NCBI GenBank assembly: GCA_026873275.1
Contig: JANTUC010000016.1
Coordinates: 682,001-746,000, forward strand
Reading direction: 5' to 3'
Origin: Pseudopithomyces maydicus
Lineage: Eukaryota > Ascomycota > Dothideomycetes > Pleosporales > Didymosphaeriaceae
DNA length: 64,000 nt
Under the pieces are notes generated by a model. It did not search any database. It was not told the origin of the DNA and saw only the letters and a list, made by a program, of their open reading frames with translations. Numbering within the stretch: position 1 is the stretch's first letter; each line of letters starts with the position of its first letter. The position numbers were made by a program, and so were the translations under genes. Of this stretch, positions 11,889-22,893 are shown in pieces.

Positions 11889-11984
11889 GGCGGGTGGATG
11901 GGGCGGTAAGGTGATGCTGCGGGATGTCGAGGAGTGGCAGACGTAGAAGAGTGACAGATGTCGTGGAGGATAGACGTCAGAAAT

Positions 11985-12023
11985 GATAGACGTGAGTGAT
12001 AGACGCGAGTGATAGACACGAGC
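11985..12023. repeat. 13-bp tandem repeat, three copies
   Basis: Three adjacent copies of GATAGACGTGAGT and variants (GATAGACGCGAGT, GATAGACACGAGC), about 100 bp upstream of the coiled-coil gene's likely start codon. They probably lie in its promoter or 5' leader. Confidence 0.75.
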
Positions 12024-12035
12024 GAAAGGCGTCAA

Positions 12036-13131
12036 AGGTGATGACCGTGAAGTGAAAGTGGGACGGTCAGATAGGAGGCACCAAACGTAGCTGTGAATTG
12101 ACTGACTACGAGGCAGCTTCTAGAGGTGAAAAAAGTATTAAAACACGATTGCACGTGTGGGGGGTTGCAAAGAGATAGTACAAGGTTAAAGAGAAAAGGA
12201 AGAATAGAGGGCTCTGGGCTACTGAAATATGCTCGACGCAGAATTTTTCGGTATATGCCATGAGGAAGGCACGATGGAAGTTTACTAGGTGGTGAGAATT
12301 TTCACGACTTTAAGATACTTTAAATCCCCCTTCATTGAGCATTGAATCCCGAGTGATAACGGGTATTCATTATATACAGTTTTCTCTTGACCGGTGGGCT
12401 GTGAAGGTTGCGGTGGTTTTTGGGTACAGTTCGTGGGGAAGGTGCAACGGAGGCACGACCGACCTCTGATGAATTGAGATCTGAATTGCTGGATAAATAT
12501 GCGTGAAATTATCCATCTTTGCATGGAACGTAACACTCTGCAGTGCCTTGTCTTGGAAACCCCTGAACGTGGCGGCAGCCAGCGTTTTGATGCCTCACGA
12601 TAAGGATAGTATCTGGGCAGACAAAAGAACTCAGCAGTTCTAATTATACGGATTAAAATACGGACAGAGCGTTACTTACTATTATGTCTTTAGACAATGT
12701 TGGGAGCTTTACATAGACCCAGGCATCCTTTGTACCGACACATCTATTCACGGCCTGGGACACTCAGAGGATATAACGATAACGTACCATTTTCCCTTCG
12801 AGAATACAATATAGTGACATACCGTTTAATCTTCAAGGTCATATTTAGTGAGACTTCCTAATTCCCCGGCTTCATCCTAAAATGCGAATGGTCATGGACT
12901 ATGTCCTCCAACGTTCCTAGAGTAACCTCAGACAGTAACTACTTAAATCACAGAATCAATAGACCAGAACCATGTTTCTTTCGATCCAGAGCTTCTGATT
13001 TTTCGGAATAATCAAATCATCTTAATGCTATTGATAGTTTAATCTTCGAAATTCGTCACATCATCTGATCAGGGCGACCAAGAACGCCAAATGTACGGTC
13101 AGGCAATCACTAACATATATATCACCCTGAC
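12036..13131. other. AT-rich intergenic block
   Basis: Between the coiled-coil gene and the Ala/Gly-rich secreted protein. From about 12590 to 13130 the sequence is AT-rich and free of open frames. A minus-strand frame of 83 codons near 12285-12536 has no features of a gene. Confidence 0.5.
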
Positions 13132-14280
13132 CTACTCTCTCTCTGTACCGGCAGCAGTCGCTGTTCCATCCGCCGCAATGTTGATTCCATTCTCACCACC
13201 AACCGACTTGCTGCCATCCGAGCCCTGAGTGATGCCCAAATTTCCACCTAGGTTGGCCGCGGACCCATCCTTGTTCAGCGAGATCCCAGCATCTTCGCTG
13301 AAGCGCTCGGATTCTTCTTCCGCTTTGGTCTTACCACCCTCAGCTGCGGCTCCAGCCTCTCCTTTCGCAGCAGCGGCTTCTTCCTTGGCTTTCTTCGCTG
13401 CTGCTTCGCCCTCCGCACGACCAGGTTGGTTCTCAGTGCCGGCCCCAGCTCCAGCCTGCGGCTTCGCTGTGGCAGATGCTGCAGACTCCCCAGCTGACTG
13501 GGTGGTGGTGGCGTTTTCTGGCTTGCTGGCCTCGACAGCAATAGTCTTCTGTGGAGATGCTGCCCCGGATTTTGTTGCGCTCTCCGCTGGCTTTCCGGCT
13601 GCAGCGGCTTCTGTGGGTTTTCCAGCCTCGACAGTGACGGTCTTCTGCGGCGAGGATGCCCCCGACACCGCGGTGCTTTCTCCTGATTTCCCGGCAGCGG
13701 CAGCTGCTGAAGCACCCTCTGTTGACTTTCCAGCCTCGACAGTAATTGTCGACTGTGGTGCTGCCGCCGCTGCTGATGGCGCTGCACTTTCTCCTGGTTT
13801 CTCGGCGGCAGCAGCAGCAGCAGACTCCTTAGGAGCTTTGGCTGCTTTCCCTCCTTCTTTCGAGTTTCCAGCCTCAGCAGCAGCTGTGCCGTTCTGACCT
13901 CCTCGCTCCTTGCCGTTGCCTTGACCTCCAGGAAGTTTGAGACCATTCCCTGAGATGCCGCCATTCTCGCCTCCCAAAGTAAGTCCACCGATGGTGAGCC
14001 CGCCGCCTTTTCCTCCTTGCGTCTGTCCGCCAGCACCTTCAGTGGCGTTACCGCCTCCGCCGAGCTTGAGACCCCCAATCTCAATCTGACGGCGAGTAAG
14101 AGCGGCGTGGTTGGCCCGTGCTAGTATTGAGCCCTGAGACGACATCAGTGAATGCTCTGTTTAATTATTTCCATTGCCCAAGCAGAAAGTACTCACTGTC
14201 CATCTCCGTGCCGGCACGCTGGCAACGGCAACATCGGCCAGCGCCAAAAAGGAAACAATAACTTCGGGGGTGACCTTCAT
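13132..14280 (-). CDS. Secreted Ala/Gly-rich repeat protein
   Basis: Two exons (14197-14280 and 13132-14133) give about 361 residues. The short first exon supplies a probable signal sequence (MKVTPEVIVSFLALADVAVA) followed by PARRW; without it the second exon has no secretion signal. The mature part lacks Cys. It opens with Gly-rich turns (IEIGGLKLGGGG, LTIGGLTLGGENGG, GNGLKLPGG), then has three imperfect repeats around TVEAGKSTE / TVEAGKPTE / AVEASKPEN separated by Ala/Ser stretches, a Lys/Glu/Ala segment, and a second Gly/Asn-rich beta-turn region. The repeating xLxxGG pattern suggests a beta-solenoid-like or wall-associated protein. I do not recognise a family. The ATG and the phase-0 splice both fit; the second exon alone could also start at 14145. 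Confidence 0.7.
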
Positions 14281-14954
14281 TGTATCTAGAAGAGAAATGA
14301 AACAAAAACTGACCAGCAGCCAAAGAAACGAATAAAAGCTTGGAGCTCCAAGAAATTAAGAAAAGCTAAATGTGATGGTAAGTTGGCCCAAGGATTCTAT
14401 AGCGAGGTTTTGAGCGGCGTTGAAGGTCCAGAACGCGTGTTCCTGGAGACTGCATTGCGCAACGCATACAGAACGGCTTGGCAACCTTGACGTACACTAG
14501 ATGGTACTCAAACACCAATGCGCAAATAGGAGCAAGTCATTGTAGCAGTGTGGAGGGGCTTGGCGTAGCGGAATGGTCGCAGCCATGGAGAAACCACTTG
14601 GCGTTTGATCGGCCCGCAAAGTGTCAGTACCGAAAAGGCAACGTACGGGGAGCGAAACCCGGAACGCTTTCTTCCATCACTGCGGAATACGGAAACACGC
14701 TGTTGCGGTGTGAAAGTGCGGTTTTGCATTTTTTCAGTTTGGTTGGTGGCAAACCATATGATCCGATGGTTTTTGTTGTCTCAAAACCAACACCAACGCA
14801 TGCCTAGATTGGTGGTTTCATTGCAGATGAGCTGTTGTTCAGTGAAACAAGTTTGGAAGGTCTTTAAATAAGTAGATCCCAGTCAAGTTGCGTAGCAGAA
14901 TGGGAGAGGAATACGCAACTCACCCCATCTGACGCCTGCATTGCAGGCGGTGCA
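14281..14954. other. Intergenic, no gene seen
   Basis: Upstream of the Ala/Gly-rich gene and downstream of the YwbE-domain gene. A plus-strand frame of 109 codons (14478-14807) has no domain and probably reflects chance. Confidence 0.5.
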
Positions 14955-15614
14955 TCACCCCGCGAAATGCTCTTCAACATGGAATGCCACGGCCCTCTCG
15001 TCGCCCTCGAATACCCCACAGACCGGACATGTCGCCAACTCGCCACTACCAATAGCTGGTCCCCTACTCGCCGCGTGTCTCTGATCTGCCTCTTCCAACT
15101 GCGCGAATAAACCCAGGTCCCTTCCGGCAGCCTTGCCTTCATCATAAAAGTACTCGTCATTCTCTCGAATATCTCTCTCAAAATGGTATCCACCTCTTCC
15201 ACCCATGCCATTCTCACCATTCCGACCAAGGTTCGCTCCTGGTCCCCCCGCCAAACCTTCGCCCTCTAGACCCTCCGCTTCAGAGACTAAGCGCTGCACC
15301 CTCCCGACTCTACCATCCCTGAGCCTCACCTTGACACCTCTTGGATGATCCCCACGTGTCAGTAGGTCTGCAACGATACCTCGTACTTCGCTACCAGTGG
15401 GCTGGTCAACTTTCAATACAATAGACACAGCGGTTCCCTCATGAATGGAAGCATGTGCAGGCACTGGGCGGTCATCTGGGCCGCGATGTTGACGTCTTTG
15501 TGGGCGGGAGGATCCTTGCGGTCGCGAGCGATTCGGGGTACTGGTTTGAGAAGATGACGAGGACTGTTGGTGGCCACCGCGGGGTTGACGCGGTTGGCGG
15601 TTACGGCCTGGCAT
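14955..15614 (-). CDS. YwbE-domain protein with C-terminal zinc finger
   Basis: A single exon. I take MPGRNRQPRQPRGG at 15614 as the start (about 219 residues); the frame is also open to an ATG at 15737, so a 260-residue form is possible. The N-terminus is basic and disordered (Arg, Gln, Ser). The core VPAHASIHEGTAVSIVLKVD through RGIVADLLTRGDHPRGVKVR and DGRVGRVQRLV matches the YwbE/DUF2196 family, a small SH3-like fold that in bacteria is a stand-alone protein. The C-terminus CPVCGVFEGDERAVAFHVEEHF is a CCHH finger of UBZ-like shape. The family's function is not established; the basic arm plus finger suggests nucleic-acid or ubiquitin binding. Confidence 0.75.
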   Translation of the reverse strand: MPGRNRQPRQPRGGHQQSSSSSQTSTPNRSRPQGSSRPQRRQHRGPDDRPVPAHASIHEGTAVSIVLKVDQPTGSEVRGIVADLLTRGDHPRGVKVRLRDGRVGRVQRLVSEAEGLEGEGLAGGPGANLGRNGENGMGGRGGYHFERDIRENDEYFYDEGKAAGRDLGLFAQLEEADQRHAASRGPAIGSGELATCPVCGVFEGDERAVAFHVEEHFAG

Positions 15615-15737
15615 AGCTGGTGGACTATCTGATGCTATCTCACTGTATTCAAAGCTCCCTCGCGAGAAACGGGCTGGACCAGTAGTAGGTATAAGACGAG
15701 ATGTAGTCTTAGTGGCGGAAGAAGATTGTTGCACCAA

Positions 15738-16289
15738 AATAGGTTAGGGCGAGCGACTGGTCTAAATAGGCCATCAAAGAGTTGTAGCATGTAGCAAGCT
15801 GAAATGCGGAAGAAACCCACTACCAATTAGGAGTAGTGATTTCATTACATAATCAGTAACTTCTTGTACCTATAAGCATTTTTATCGTCGTAGGCAAGGG
15901 CCTAGACAGGTCATGCCGACTCCAGCGTGTTGCATCGAGGGCTCAGTCAACCACAGTCGATATCTCAGGATGAACATAGAATCAAATAATGTCTCTGCCT
16001 ATCCTATCATGCGTCATATACAGTGTCATCTAGATAACCTCATCGCGCTAGAAGATAAATGAGACGCCGGCAATGCTGAGAGCGACTGATGCAGATGTGT
16101 GCCAAAGCCAAAACCTTAAATCGTAGTCTGGCAGTCTATATCGAGCTGTCGCTGTAGCTCGCGCCTAACCGTAGTTCCAACGCCGTATAAACAAAAAGCA
16201 ATCGTGCCGGGGCGATGTGCAGGTGCAGAATCTCCATCTTCGGGATTCATTTGAGCCTCGCTTCCGTTCTCAAAAGCAGACGAGAACGC
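15738..16289. other. Intergenic, no gene seen
   Basis: Holds the upstream region of the YwbE-domain gene and the 3' flank of the DnaJ-TPR gene. No open frame or motif stands out. Confidence 0.5.
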
Positions 16290-18412
16290 TTAGAATGGGA
16301 ATCCGCCCTGGAACTGCTGGCCTCTTCGGCCCCCACCGCCAGGCATACCGCCCATGCCGCCAAACGGACTGCCACCTGCAGACTGGAAGCCGAAGCCACC
16401 TCCACCCCGACCACCTCCACCCATCCCTCCGCCGAACATTTGCATGAGAATCTCTGGATCGATGCCGCCCATGCCGCCGCCACCAAAGCCGCCACCGCCG
16501 CCACCGAACATTTCGGAGGGGTCGATGAGGTCCTCACCAGAGTCGTAGCGAGCACGCTTCTGCGAATCGCTGAGCGTTTCGTGTGCTTCTTGGATCTCCT
16601 GGAATCTCTGGTGGGCGGTCTCATCATCGGGGTTCTTGTCGGGATGGTGCACAATAGCGAGTTTGCGGTAGGCCTTCTTGATCTCGGTCTCGGTGGCATC
16701 CTTCTCAATCCCGAGGATCTTGTAGTAGTCTTTCCGCTTGCTCTTCTTCAATTCAAGCTCTGCATTCCTAATGTCCTTGGCGATGCCGGGCTCTGAAGGA
16801 TTGGCCTCATGGATGGCCTTGAGCTCCTTCACAGCCTCGTCCCAGTTGCCAGACTCGCCCAGAGCCTTAGCGCGGGTCTTCTTTGCCTTTGTGTAGCTGG
16901 GATCGAGCTCCAGGGCCTTGTCACAATCGGTAATGGCATTGCTCCACTTCTTTAACCGGCTGTAGCACAGGGCACGGTTCTGGAGGATCTTGGAGTTGGT
17001 CTGCTTGTTCGAAGGGTCGACCTCGAGAGCCTGGGTATATGTGTCGACGGCCTGCTGGAAGCGGCCAGACTTGAAGGCGGTATTGCCCTCCTCTTTCATG
17101 CGCTCCAGCTTCTGCACCATCCGGAGGTACTTGAGTGCGGCTTTGAAGTCAGGGTCGCAGTTGAGCGCTTGCTTGAAGTGCTGCAAGGCCTTGTCGTTCT
17201 CGCCCTGTCCGTACAGAGCGCGACCCCGCAACACAAGGGCGTCTGGGTCCTGGTTGTTCCTCCGCAGCAGATTCATAGCGACGTTCTGAGCTTCGCCGAG
17301 TGCGTTGATGTTGCCCATCCTCAGGTGTGCCTCTCCTCGCAGCAGGTTCCACTTCCGCGGCTTGTCTACGCTCGAGCCCAACCCCCGCTCAGCCTCGTTG
17401 AGTGCGTATATGACCATGGAACCAGCTCCGCCGCTCTTCATCGTCTCCTCGGCCTGCTGCAGATGCCGCTGCATGGTGAGTGCAGGCTGCATGTCCTTCT
17501 GTGTAGCGTTCACAGCATTGAACGCAGCAATTGCTTCGTCGGGTCGTCCAAGGGCAGTGTAGACCCTGCCTAGCCGAAGCCCGACCTTCATGTTACCAGG
17601 CTCCAGGTCGTCTGCCGTCTTGCAGTCTTCCAGAGCTTCGATGAACTTGTTCGAGGAAATGTACGCGGCAGCGCGGTTCGAGTAGTAGGTAGCATTCTTC
17701 GGGTCGGCCTCGATGGCTGCGCTTGATTAGCGGGTTATTTTCAGACTGTGCTATGTGGTGCAGTGCGGCAGGTTGCAGCACGCGGCCGGCACAGCGTGCG
17801 ACAGGAACACAACACACCTTTCGAGTACTCCCGGATGGCGGCGGGGTAGTCTTTGATCTTGAAGAACTTGTTGCCCGCATTCTTGTACTCCTCCGCATCG
17901 ATCGTGGGCGGCTGTGCAGGCGGGGTAGACTCTTCGGGGGTCGCGGCGTATTTGGCCGACTCTGGGGGCGGGCTCGTGGTATAGCGGTGCGGAGGAGGCG
18001 CTGGCCGTGACTCCTCGCCGTTGGCCTTGGGGAAAGCACCGGGTGCCTGGGGGGCGGCGGGGCTCGCGGGCGGCGGCGAGGCTGTGAATTCGCGGTCGAT
18101 GTCCATGGGCTGCGGCGTGGGCTGGTCGGCCATGGCGGACATTTTGGAGGACGAGAGCTTGCGGAGCTCGTCGGGCGGGAGGTTGAGCGGGTGGGAGTCG
18201 CGGTCGTATTTGGACGAGCGCTTGGACGAGTAGGAGCTAGAACGTCGTTCGGCTCGCTCACGCTCCTTGACGCGGTGTGACTTTTTGTCAGGCGACGAGG
18301 GAGGGGTGCCTGGATTACTTTTTGCTGGGGGCTTGCCGGGGGCGAGCTTGGGGATGTCGGGCGTCTGCGCTGCTGATTTGGACGACTTGCGGAAGAGAGA
18401 GGGCAGCACCAT
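16290..18412 (-). CDS. TPR-DnaJ co-chaperone (DNAJC7 / Tpr2-like)
   Basis: Two exons (17818-18412 and 16290-17716) give about 673 residues. The start is the ATG in a good context just upstream of VLPSLFRKSSK. The first 165 residues are Pro/Ser rich and disordered. Several TPR units follow (AEEYKNAGNKFFKIKDYPAA, ATYYSNRAAAYISSNKFIEA, EEGNTAFKSGRFQQAVDTYT, ILQNRALCYSRLKKWSNAIT). A J domain at about residues 523-590 carries YYKILGIEKDATETEIKKAY and the HPD motif in VHHPDKNPDD. The end is a Gly/Phe-rich tail. This order is that of DNAJC7/Tpr2, which passes clients between Hsp70 and Hsp90 in the cytosol. The intron splits the first TPR. The long N-terminal extension seems typical of filamentous fungi. 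Confidence 0.93.
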
Positions 18413-19911
18413 GGGAGGCGAAAACAAAGCAGAGGGAAGCCCGGTGTAACTGAAATTTTAGCTCGCTGCAGTCAAGGCAAAGTTTGGTTGAGAGCGGGCG
18501 CGGACCGACAAAAAACGGCACCTGGGTTCAAGGGAGTCTTCTAGCACCTTCCATGCCCATGTCCTCGCTAATCCCACGCCTCGACACCCTGGAGATAGCC
18601 TGCAGCCGCGGGGGCGTGCTCAGCTGGAGAGGCTGGAGGCTGGGGCCCTGCGCGTTGCAACGCTCGTCATCAGGGCCGGGGTTGCTGGCAGGATAATAAA
18701 CGCCTTTTTCTTATATTGTTCACTCAACGGTTGCAAGGGTCGCTGTTGCAAGGAGGTAGCAGAGCTGGGGATGAAGGACCATCTCGCCATACTGTTTGTG
18801 GCCCAACTGCTATTGATACCCAGAGGACGACGACTTGTGAGTGTGAACGATTGTCGCACTCAGCCGCCGTCGTCTCCAAGACGGATCGCCTCGCGTGTCC
18901 AATCCGCTTCCAGGAGGTTGGTTTTATGCAGATCCAAAAACATCGCCAACACCAGACGCATAAACAACCGTTACTTCGCTCCAATCTGCGGTCGCAGTTG
19001 TGATTTTGCCGGCTGCCTTTCGATGAGTTGTCCTTTGTCTGCCAGCCTCGTGAATTTCCTATGGAAAACCAGTTGCAGAAGGCGACACGCTGGCATTCCA
19101 ACGGTCGCCGCTTGAAGATTGATAGGTGCAATGGGCCCGTTTTCTAAAGCAATGGGATCGTCTCTCGGAGGCACTCCTGTTAATCCCCAGCTGCAGCTGA
19201 TGCTTCTGAATCAGGCAATCGGATATGCTCCTCCATTGGTGGAACGCACTGGATGGCGCTGGACTGGGCCAGATCCACCGTTCAACATGCAGTGGTTGGG
19301 TATGTTGCCATCACTGCTGCATATTACCACACTGCAATCATCCCATTATAAGGAGACGTGCTTGGGAAGCAGGAAACATGGTTCATGGTTCGGTTGCCAG
19401 CAGTGCCCGTACATACAGTAGAGCGTCGCTTTATCTTATCGCCACGTGCAGGAGCTTCCCGGGGTCGCGCCCGCTCTCTCGCCGCCCGCAGCTTCTCGCC
19501 ATCACGGTTCTTCAGCCTAACTTCACACACTGCGTGGCGACTGAAATACTTCCTGCTAAACTGCTAACTCGCCTGGTGCGCCCATACTGCGCAGCTCATA
19601 ATCATAGCCAACTTTCCACTTCTCAGCAAGGTCACAAGGACAAGCGTAGCGCCCAGCAAGGTTGCAGGTGCTCCGAGGCACCAACAAGAGCTCACCACTT
19701 CGCCCCGGGTCACGCACACTCACTCCCCGTTGACTCTCTCTCCTTCTGTCTCTGTGTCTCATTGTAGCGTGAAGCAACGCTTGCATTCTCACGTCGGCTC
19801 ATTTGCTGTGCACTAAACCCGCGACGGGCCTTCCCAACAACCACACCTAAACCTGCTTGCTACGACCGCCACACTTACTACATTCTCACACCGCCAGTCG
19901 AGTATTTTATC
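18413..19911. other. Divergent promoter region (1.5 kb)
   Basis: Lies between the starts of the DnaJ-TPR gene and the yippee-like gene. A pyrimidine-rich stretch at about 19713-19760, common in fungal promoters, precedes the yippee gene. Frames up to 180 codons (plus strand, 19225-19767) are open, but composition is irregular and no domain is seen, so I call no gene. Confidence 0.5.
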
Positions 19912-20298
19912 ATGGGTCTCACATACAATATCTACCTCAACGGAGGCCGCATTTACGGTTGCCGGACCTGCAAGACACATCTCTCCAACCACGACGACAT
20001 CCTAAGCAGGGTATGTGCAGAAAGAGCTCAGAGCACATTCGCATGCAGACTAACCTTTTGGTAGAACTTTCGCGGACAGCACGGCAAGGCATACCTCTTC
20101 GATCAGGTCGTCAACATCACCGAGTCGGAACCGAACGAGCGCAACATGACCACCGGACGCCACGTTGTCCGCGATATACATTGTCGCCAATGCAAAGAGA
20201 CGGTCGGCTGGAAGTACGACAAGGCCTACGAGTCGAGCGAGAAGTACAAAGAGGGCAAGTTCATTCTCGAAGCGGAGCTTCTTTGCACGGTATCGTAA
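19912..20298 (+). CDS. Yippee-like zinc-binding protein
   Basis: Two exons (19912-20010 and 20065-20298) give about 110 residues, the normal size. It has two CxxC pairs, Cys17/Cys20 (YGCRTCKTHL) and Cys73/Cys76 (DIHCRQC), separated by exactly 52 residues, which is the yippee signature. GKAYLFDQVVNITESEPNER, TTGRHVVRDIHC, VGWKYDKAYESSEKYKEGK and FILEAELL all match the family. The fold binds one zinc and resembles the CULT/Mis18 domain; the budding yeast relative is MOH1. Yippee proteins act in the nucleus or GID-type ubiquitin ligase complexes in other eukaryotes; the role here is inferred only by family. Confidence 0.95.
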
Positions 20299-20796
20299 GC
20301 AAGGAAGGCTCGGCTTGCGAGAGGACACACACCAGGGGTTTTTCGGTTTTTCAAGCATGCATTTATAAGGCGTATTTGGTTATGGAATAAGGATACGGTT
20401 GGGTCACGGCATGGTGTTGGAGTTTTGGTTTGTCTGGACTTGGGGTATCGGCGCAGTACATGGACGCAACGGGAGAACAGCTATGCCGAATAGGCGTACG
20501 AGGGACCTGGTCCTCTCCCGCGTACCTGAGGACCCCTCCCGATGATTTGTCTTTCTACTAGCTTACATAGCAGGAAACATGATGCAATGTTCCACTGGCA
20601 GCTTCCAAGCTTCCGTGCCGGTACGTGAAGTCTTCCGTCTACCCCGCTTAAGCTCGGCGGGGTGGAGCATCTCACCCGATGGCATCCTCACAAGCTTTTA
20701 CTTCAACACCAGGACACACGGGAGCAAAGTACCACATTCGCGCAAAAAGAAGAACTGACAGACTTTCCATATCTAGAACCATCACGAGCTTCTGCC
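20299..20796. other. Intergenic, no gene seen
   Basis: 3' flank of the yippee gene and promoter of the alcohol dehydrogenase gene. Nothing else is supported. Confidence 0.5.
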
Positions 20797-22010
20797 ATGG
20801 CCAAAAACACAATGAAAGCTGTGGTCTTCGACGGACCACACAAGGTGTCCATCCAGGAACGACCAATACCGCAAATCAAAGACCAGACCGACATTATCGT
20901 CAAGGTGGATAAAGTACGTGAGCTGGCCTGGTTGTATTGTTCATTGCTGATATAGGGAAGACAGCGTTATGTGGCAGGTATGGCGCGAACGACACTGTAT
21001 AAAACCGGGCTGGTCTGATCTTAGCAAAGTGAATTGCATGTATTCCGCGGGCACCAGCCATCGCCTACTGGTTTCATCATGGGCCACGAATTCACAGGTC
21101 ACGTAGAAGAGGTGGGTTCGGAAGTAAAGGGCTTCAAGAAGGGCGACCGCGTTGTCACACCCTTCACTGTGTCCTGCGGAGAATGTTTCTACTGCAAGCG
21201 TGGTTTCTCGTCTCGGTGCACCAAAAGCCAGCTTTTCGGATCCGCCACCCTGGACGGAGGCCAAGCCGAGTATGCCCGCATCCCTCTCGCCGACAGCACA
21301 GCTGTGAAAGCGCCAGAGGGCATCAAGGACGAGGCATTGGTGCTCATGGCTGACATCTTCCCCACGGGCTGGTTCGCCGTGGACAATGCCATGAGAGGAC
21401 TGACCAAGGAAGAGATCAGCGATAGCACTGTGGTGCTGATCGGCTGTGGCCCTGTGGCCCTGTGTGCTCTCGTCAACCTCGTCGAATATAGACCCAAGAA
21501 CATCCTGGCCGTCGACTCAATCCAGTCGCGGCTGGACCTGGCCAAGAGTCTCGGAGCGGAGCCTTGGAACTTCCAGACGGAGCGGGAAGGGCTCGACAAG
21601 CGGGTCAAGGAGCTCACCGACGGACGCGGGGCGGACGTGGTGGTGGAGGTTGTGGGCCTCTCGCCGGCGCTCAAGATGGGGTACGAGCTGCTGCGGCCGT
21701 GGGGCGTCATCTCCAGCGTGGGGGTGCACAACGCGGAGATTCCTTGGTGAGTCGGGCCGCATGCGTGTGCAACAGAACTGACCGAGGGTCCAGGACGGGC
21801 AACCAGGCATACAACAAGAACCTGCGGGTGCAGATGGGCAGATGCCCGGTCCGCAGCGTGTTCCCCAAGGCGCTGGAGGCGCTCAAGAAGCACCAGGACA
21901 AGCTGGGGTTCATGGCGGACAAGGTGATGCCGCTGTCGCAGGCGGTCGAGGGCTACGACCTGTTCGACAAGATGCAGGCGCAGAAGGTGGTGTTCGAGGC
22001 ACAGCAGTAG
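20797..22010 (+). CDS. Zinc-dependent alcohol dehydrogenase (MDR family)
   Basis: Four exons (20797-20917, 20956-20977, 21030-21746, 21794-22010) give about 358 residues. The 22-nt second exon is needed to complete KTALCGSELHVFRGH, which carries the catalytic-zinc Cys; GHEFTGHVEEVG supplies the zinc His/Glu. The structural-zinc lobe is CGECFYCKRGFSSRC, with all four Cys. The Rossmann turn reads GCGPVALCA, so the third Gly of the usual GxGxxG is Ala. VVVEVVGLSPALKMGYELLR and the C-terminal PLSQAVEGYDLFDKMQ complete the family pattern. The enzyme should oxidise or reduce a secondary or primary alcohol with NAD(P) in the cytosol. It resembles the threonine/2,3-butanediol/isopropanol branch; the substrate is not assignable. 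Confidence 0.9.
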
Positions 22011-22893
22011 AGGGCAGAGGGTAGAGGCGGGCGGGGGCCAATGAGAGCGGCGTCGGGGGCGCTGGGTGATGTACCTAGTTGGTCAATGGAGTGTGTGAAT
22101 CGCAACGACGGACCGTTGGGGCCAGTGCAGATGCGGGGCGGGCTCGACGGCCGGGGCGCTGGCACGCACGCGTCGAGCTGGAGCGGGAAGCTGGAGCTGC
22201 AGCTGGAGCTGTGGGAGCCCTGGGAGCCCTGGGAGCCCTGGAGCCCTGGAGGATGACGCTGCGCGGTGCCTGCAGCGAAGCGTGCTCGTGCCCGCCATGC
22301 GTCCACTGTTCCTTCTCCTGTATAGTGTGCATCCGGACGCGCAGCCGCATTCCTCAGTCGATACGGCAAGGCCCGCCCGCCTCGCTAAGACGGCGAAGTG
22401 CCGCCGCAATATTGCTCTCTTTGTCCTGCAACTCGTCACCTTGCCCGCGCGTACCTTGACCACTTTCCCACTGCTCGCCCGCGCTCCCGCCCTCCGTCTC
22501 CACAACCACACCCACCCGTCCTCTCCCTCTCCTCCCCTCTGCCCGTGTGGCCTCCAGCACGCTCCTCCTCCTCCCTGCCACCCGCCGATCCGCACCGACC
22601 ACCGCTCCCCCGCCACTTCCACCTGTGAGTACCACCACCGCCAGTGCGAGTAGTGCTATGCTACCACCCATGATCCTAGCAGCACGTCAACAACACACTA
22701 ACAAGACGCGCGCGACAGCACCACGGCGCATCACCTCTCCTCTTCTCTTCTCTTCTCTTCTGTCCCCCTCTCCACCCCGCGCTCTCCGGTACGTCTCTTC
22801 TTGCTGCTGCTGCTGCTGCCCTGCCCGTCACGCGCGTCGACGTCACTGACCACGCCGCCTCAGCACCACCCACCCCCAGCCCATCCTTAGAAC
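22011..22893. other. Intergenic with low-complexity tracts
   Basis: Promoter and long leader of the KH-domain gene. It contains the 9-bp tandem repeat at 22211-22247, a TCTTC-type pyrimidine tract at about 22736-22775 and a (TGC)6 run at about 22802-22819. Open frames on both strands are by-products of the GC-rich, repetitive sequence. Confidence 0.55.
22211..22247. repeat. Tandem GGGAGCCCT repeat
   Basis: Four near-exact copies of a 9-bp unit (GGGAGCCCT, the last partly degenerate). The unit is close to palindromic (AGGGCTCCC on the other strand). It lies just after the alcohol dehydrogenase stop codon. Confidence 0.7.

Noticed and set aside
11597..12019. 140-codon minus-strand frame overlapping the coiled-coil gene
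   Set aside because: It overlaps the better coding frame (heptad pattern) and its product is an irregular Arg/Ser-rich translation, typical of a shadow frame.
13275..14084. 269-codon minus-strand and 222-codon plus-strand frames over the Ala/Gly-rich gene
   Set aside because: Both are by-products of GC-rich repetitive codons. Only the frame with the signal-peptide exon and a phase-0 splice is coherent.
18413..18427. Longer N-terminus of the DnaJ-TPR protein starting at 18427
   Set aside because: That codon is TTG. The ATG at 18412 has a good context and is preferred.
19225..19767. 180-codon plus-strand frame in the promoter of the yippee gene
   Set aside because: The product is rich in His, Cys, Trp and Ser without pattern, and the segment looks like a pyrimidine-rich promoter/leader.
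22735..22820. CRISPR-like or coding meaning for the TCTTC and TGC runs
   Set aside because: They are simple-sequence tracts in a GC-rich leader; no spacer structure is present and the organism is a fungus.
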